Assembly (NCBI GenBank): GCA_018402075.1
Contig: JAGYJP010000005.1
Span: 1-64,000 of the forward strand
Reading direction: 5' to 3'
DNA from: Candidatus Nanopelagicales bacterium
GTDB taxonomy: Bacteria > Actinomycetota > Actinomycetes > S36-B12
Length of the DNA stretch: 64,000 nucleotides
Shown in pieces: positions 61,135 through 64,000 of the stretch. The notes beneath the pieces were generated by a model. That model was not told the DNA's origin and did no database searches. It was given only the letters and a program-made list of their open reading frames with translations. Both the position numbers and the translations under genes were made by a program. Within the stretch, counting starts at the first letter, position 1. Each line of letters begins with the position of its first letter.

Positions 61135-62194
61135 ATTCAGCGTCTCGACCTCTCGTGGCAGTTATCAGGTTCAAATTGGAGAGAATCTAGTTACTCGTGC
61201 GACTACCAATGCTGACTTAGTCCTAATTGATGATTATGTTGGAAGACTTCTTCTAGATGCTCCCAACCCGTCAACGATTTCCGTCCCAGGAAACGAGGAG
61301 ACTAAAACACTCGCGGGGTGTGAAGACATCCTTCGACAGATGAACATCTTGGGAACTAAAAGAGGCGACGTCCTCGTTGCCGTGGGCGGAGGTGCCATAC
61401 AAGACGCGGCCACCTTGGTGGCCTCCTTATATATGCGTGGCATCCCTTGGATCTACTGCCCATCTACGGCAATGTCCATGGCAGATTCATGCATCGGTGG
61501 GAAGAGTTCGATCAACGTTGCAGGGATTAAGAATCTAGTCGGCAATATTTATCCGCCACAGCAAGTCTTGATTGACCCCTCGCTTGCTGCTGGACTATCA
61601 ATTGAGGCTAAAATTTCCGGACTAGGTGAAGCTGTCAAGATATGTTTTGCAACGGGTGAATCGGCATTTGGTAAATACCTGGAATTAGCAGAATCCCCGG
61701 AACTATTCGGCAAAACTCCAAGGACCGAAGACCTTCTACTGCACGTACTGTCTGCAAAGAAGTGGTTCATCGAGGTGGACGAATTTGACAGGAAGGAGAG
61801 ACAGCTTCTCAACTTTGGACATACATTTGCTCACGCCCTCGAATCGGCATCAGGGTTTGCCCTTCCGCATGGAATAGCCGTCGTTCTCGGCATACTGGGG
61901 GCAATTTCACATCCGGCATCCGTTCAATCTTCAGGAACCCAAGCGTTGAAGCACTACTGCCAAGAACTTCTTGCCCCGATTGGGGAGTTAGTGACTTCGA
62001 CTTCCGAGAGGGTGGATTGGACTCTGTTTGAGCAGGCTGTCCTTACGGATAAGAAGGGCTCCCGCAACGATATTCGGCTTGTTCTACCGGTGTCCTCAGG
62101 GGGCCTGGGGCTTGTCTCATTCCCTCGAGGTTCCGAATCATTAAAGGCCATTAGGGAATCAATGGCTCAGAGTTTAGGACAAGTGATCGCATGA
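61127..62194 (+). CDS. 3-dehydroquinate synthase-like sugar-phosphate cyclase
   Basis: Protein of 355 residues in the dehydroquinate synthase superfamily of NAD- and metal-dependent cyclases. Visible: VLVAVGGGAIQDAATLVASLYMRG (NAD site), ADSCIGGKSSINVAG with K126, GLGEAVKICF with metal ligand E168, KERQLLNFGHTFAHALE with H232 and H236, and LPHGIAVVLGI with H248. H232 and H248 are 16 apart, as in true synthases. Departures from housekeeping enzymes (STAMSMADSCIGGKSSIN for TTLLAQVDSSVGGKTGVN; AHALE for GHA-E) and the context argue for a specialised cyclase acting on another sugar phosphate, such as a heptulose. It overlaps both neighbours. Confidence 0.82.
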   Translation: MSEFSVSTSRGSYQVQIGENLVTRATTNADLVLIDDYVGRLLLDAPNPSTISVPGNEETKTLAGCEDILRQMNILGTKRGDVLVAVGGGAIQDAATLVASLYMRGIPWIYCPSTAMSMADSCIGGKSSINVAGIKNLVGNIYPPQQVLIDPSLAAGLSIEAKISGLGEAVKICFATGESAFGKYLELAESPELFGKTPRTEDLLLHVLSAKKWFIEVDEFDRKERQLLNFGHTFAHALESASGFALPHGIAVVLGILGAISHPASVQSSGTQALKHYCQELLAPIGELVTSTSERVDWTLFEQAVLTDKKGSRNDIRLVLPVSSGGLGLVSFPRGSESLKAIRESMAQSLGQVIA

Positions 62195-64000
62195 AGTACT
62201 CGGATCAGTTTGTCGATTGGCTTTGTGAAGAGGGCTACACCCATTGCTTCTATGTCGCTGGTGGAAACATTATGCACCTTCTCAATTCAGTTCGAACGAG
62301 GATGGTGTGCGTGTCCTTTGTACACGAAGTTGGCGCCGGAATCGCGGCTGAATATTTCAATGAGTCGAACGAAGACGGAGGTGGAAGAGCCTTTGCATTG
62401 GTAACAGCGGGCCCTGGTTTAACCAACATACTTACAGCTATGGCTGGAGCGTACTTAGAGAGCCGCGATCTCCTCGTTGTTGGAGGCCAGGTGAAAAGCG
62501 ATGATCTCACCACAGGTGGCTTAAGACAACGAGGCATCCAAGAAATCGATGGGATGGCTCTGGCGCAACCAATTACGGTAAAGACTCTACGGATTCGTGA
62601 GCCACTAAGTCGGACCGAGATAGTAAATGCGGTACGGGAAGGTCGCTCTGGGCGTAAAGGTCCTGTATTCATTGACTTTTGTCTTGACGCGCAGGGTGCT
62701 CCTCCTGTAGAGGAATCCATCACAAATTCAGCGAAGGATCAATTTGTTGCCTTCGTCCCTGAAGTTGACAGGAACCTTGTAACTCAGGTGGTCCAATTGC
62801 TTTCTGAAGCGGAGCGCCCCCTGATTTTGCTGGGTGGGGGTGTAAGCAGAAAAAAGGCCGAGCAAATTATGCCGGAACTTGAGAAACTGGGCGTTCCTAT
62901 CTCCACGACATGGAATGCTGCTGATCGGATTGGCAGCGAGCATCCGCTCTACTTCGGTCGGCCAAATACTTGGGGAATGCGGTGGTCAAATGTCCTGATT
63001 CAGCAGGCAGATTTGGTCCTAGCACTAGGTACCCGATTGGGATTGCAGCAGACCGGTTTTAATTGGCAAAAATTTGCTCCGCTGGCCAAAGTAGTGCAAG
63101 TTGACATTGATGAACATGAATTGTTGAAAGGACACCCAATCTTGGATATCGCGGTGAGAGCGGATGCAAGCGAATTCCTTGAGCTACTAACGACGGAGAT
63201 CAATTCAAAGCCAGATGGGACAGGTGCTAGTGGTGAATGGGAGACTTGGGTCAACTTTGGACGTGATGTGGCCGGGCTACTCCCAACCAACGATCCCCTA
63301 AACGCCCACGCTGAAGGGTTCGTGGACCCTTATGAATTTATTCAGATCCTCAGTGCCGCACTCGAAGACAACGATGTAATCGTCCCGTGCAGCAGTGGAG
63401 GTGCCTTCACTGTGATGATGCAAGCATTTGCTCAAAAGGATGGCCAGCGGATCATCACCAATAAGGGTCTTGCCAGCATGGGCTACGGCCTATCTGGAGC
63501 AATTGGCGCGGCGTTAGCTAATAAAGGCAGTAGGACGATTTTAGTTGAGGGAGACGGTGGATTTGCCCAGAATTTACAAGAGTTAGGCACTGTCGCGGCT
63601 CAGCGGCTGAATCTGAAAATCTTTATATTTGCAAATTCCGGCTACGCATCCATCCGAATGACTCAGCGAAACTACTTTGAGGGCGCTTACATGGGTTGCG
63701 ACACTTCGACAGGTCTAGGCTTGCCCGACTGGGATTCCCTTTTTAAGGCTTACCGAATTCCAGTCATGGAATTGAACCCGACGATTCCCCTAGATGAGAA
63801 TGCAATGCAATTTTTGCTGGAACCCGGGCCTGCCGCTTTCATAGTGCCAATTGACCCGGAACAAACATACTTCCCAAAGATAAGTAGTCGAATCACAAAG
63901 AATGGCACTATGGAGTCAAACCCACTACACCTCATGCATCCACTGTTATCCGATCAGGTTAGAGACACGGTCATGCCCTATTTACAGGAGAGCTTTAGAT
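62191..64000 (+). CDS. acetolactate-synthase-like TPP-dependent enzyme, partial at right edge
   Basis: At least 603 codons are visible with no stop before the edge. The three-domain TPP fold is clear: residues 1-165 with the cofactor-activating E46 in SFVHEVGAG and VTAGPGLTNILTAMAGAYLE; a central domain with PLILLGGGVSRKK and VLALGTRLGLQQ; and a TPP/magnesium domain with ILVEGDGGFAQNLQEL (G454 on) and FIFANSGYASIRMTQRNYF. It resembles IlvB-type enzymes of O-antigen loci rather than housekeeping IlvB. It may move a two-carbon unit from pyruvate to a sugar (as YerE does) or cleave a diketone ring (as IolD does). ATG 62191 overlaps the cyclase stop. Confidence 0.82.
   Translation, partial: MKYSDQFVDWLCEEGYTHCFYVAGGNIMHLLNSVRTRMVCVSFVHEVGAGIAAEYFNESNEDGGGRAFALVTAGPGLTNILTAMAGAYLESRDLLVVGGQVKSDDLTTGGLRQRGIQEIDGMALAQPITVKTLRIREPLSRTEIVNAVREGRSGRKGPVFIDFCLDAQGAPPVEESITNSAKDQFVAFVPEVDRNLVTQVVQLLSEAERPLILLGGGVSRKKAEQIMPELEKLGVPISTTWNAADRIGSEHPLYFGRPNTWGMRWSNVLIQQADLVLALGTRLGLQQTGFNWQKFAPLAKVVQVDIDEHELLKGHPILDIAVRADASEFLELLTTEINSKPDGTGASGEWETWVNFGRDVAGLLPTNDPLNAHAEGFVDPYEFIQILSAALEDNDVIVPCSSGGAFTVMMQAFAQKDGQRIITNKGLASMGYGLSGAIGAALANKGSRTILVEGDGGFAQNLQELGTVAAQRLNLKIFIFANSGYASIRMTQRNYFEGAYMGCDTSTGLGLPDWDSLFKAYRIPVMELNPTIPLDENAMQFLLEPGPAAFIVPIDPEQTYFPKISSRITKNGTMESNPLHLMHPLLSDQVRDTVMPYLQESFR

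Noticed and set aside
1..64000. Insertion sequence, integrase or tRNA attachment site explaining the island
   Set aside because: No transposase or integrase motif, no tRNA-like cloverleaf and no long direct or inverted repeats were found by reading.

Overview
The window looks like one very large surface-glycan locus from an actinobacterium of moderate GC (about half, judged by eye). I base the phylum on frequent GTG starts, on a TANNNT hexamer ending 6-7 bases before many start codons that lack a Shine-Dalgarno (leaderless promoters, common in Actinomycetota), and on a DUF4012 protein beside a WbaP/CpsE-type sugar transferase. I cannot name the genus. I found no tRNA, rRNA, insertion sequence, integrase or CRISPR array.

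Layout. 1-4.1 kb: a partial ABM-domain monooxygenase and GDP-L-fucose synthase on the minus strand, a DUF3800 gene, then a CoA-transferase and a methyltransferase. 4.2-12.7 kb: two tandem secreted glycoside hydrolases, a broken nitroreductase, the priming sugar transferase, a DUF4012 protein and a large polytopic membrane protein. 12.7-24.7 kb: rmlC, five glycosyltransferases, a secreted Ig-like protein, the Wzm/Wzt ABC exporter and rmlA. 24.8-37.2 kb: a metallo-beta-lactamase-fold enzyme, a rhamnosyltransferase-like GT2, then a long plus-strand run with gmd, a gmd paralogue, GT4 and GT2 enzymes, DUF2304 and UDP-xylose synthase. 37.2-45.9 kb: short alternating transcription units of glycosyltransferases plus a DegT aminotransferase and an atypical SDR. 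45.9-58.7 kb: a pseudaminic acid module (pseI, pseH, pseC, pseB, pseF; no pseG recognised), a 3 kb stretch where every reading frame is broken by one-base indels, a sugar C-methyltransferase, two DUF6492 proteins and a TIGR04325-type methyltransferase. 58.7-59.5 kb has no convincing gene. 59.5-64 kb: an overlapping set of polyprenyl-phosphate-type GT2, SDR, dehydroquinate-synthase-like cyclase and acetolactate-synthase-like TPP enzyme, running off the right edge.

How it works together. Nucleotide-sugar genes point to GDP-L-fucose (gmd, fcl), dTDP-sugars (rmlA, rmlC; rmlB and rmlD are not here), UDP-xylose (uxs) and CMP-pseudaminic acid. A polyprenyl-phosphate sugar transferase would start the chain, about twenty glycosyltransferases would extend or decorate it, and Wzm/Wzt with a C-terminal glycan-binding domain would export it. 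The secreted glycoside hydrolases, DUF4012 protein and Ig-like protein would act outside the membrane. The most unusual element is the right-hand cyclase/TPP/SDR set, which may make an uncommon cyclitol-like or branched building block.
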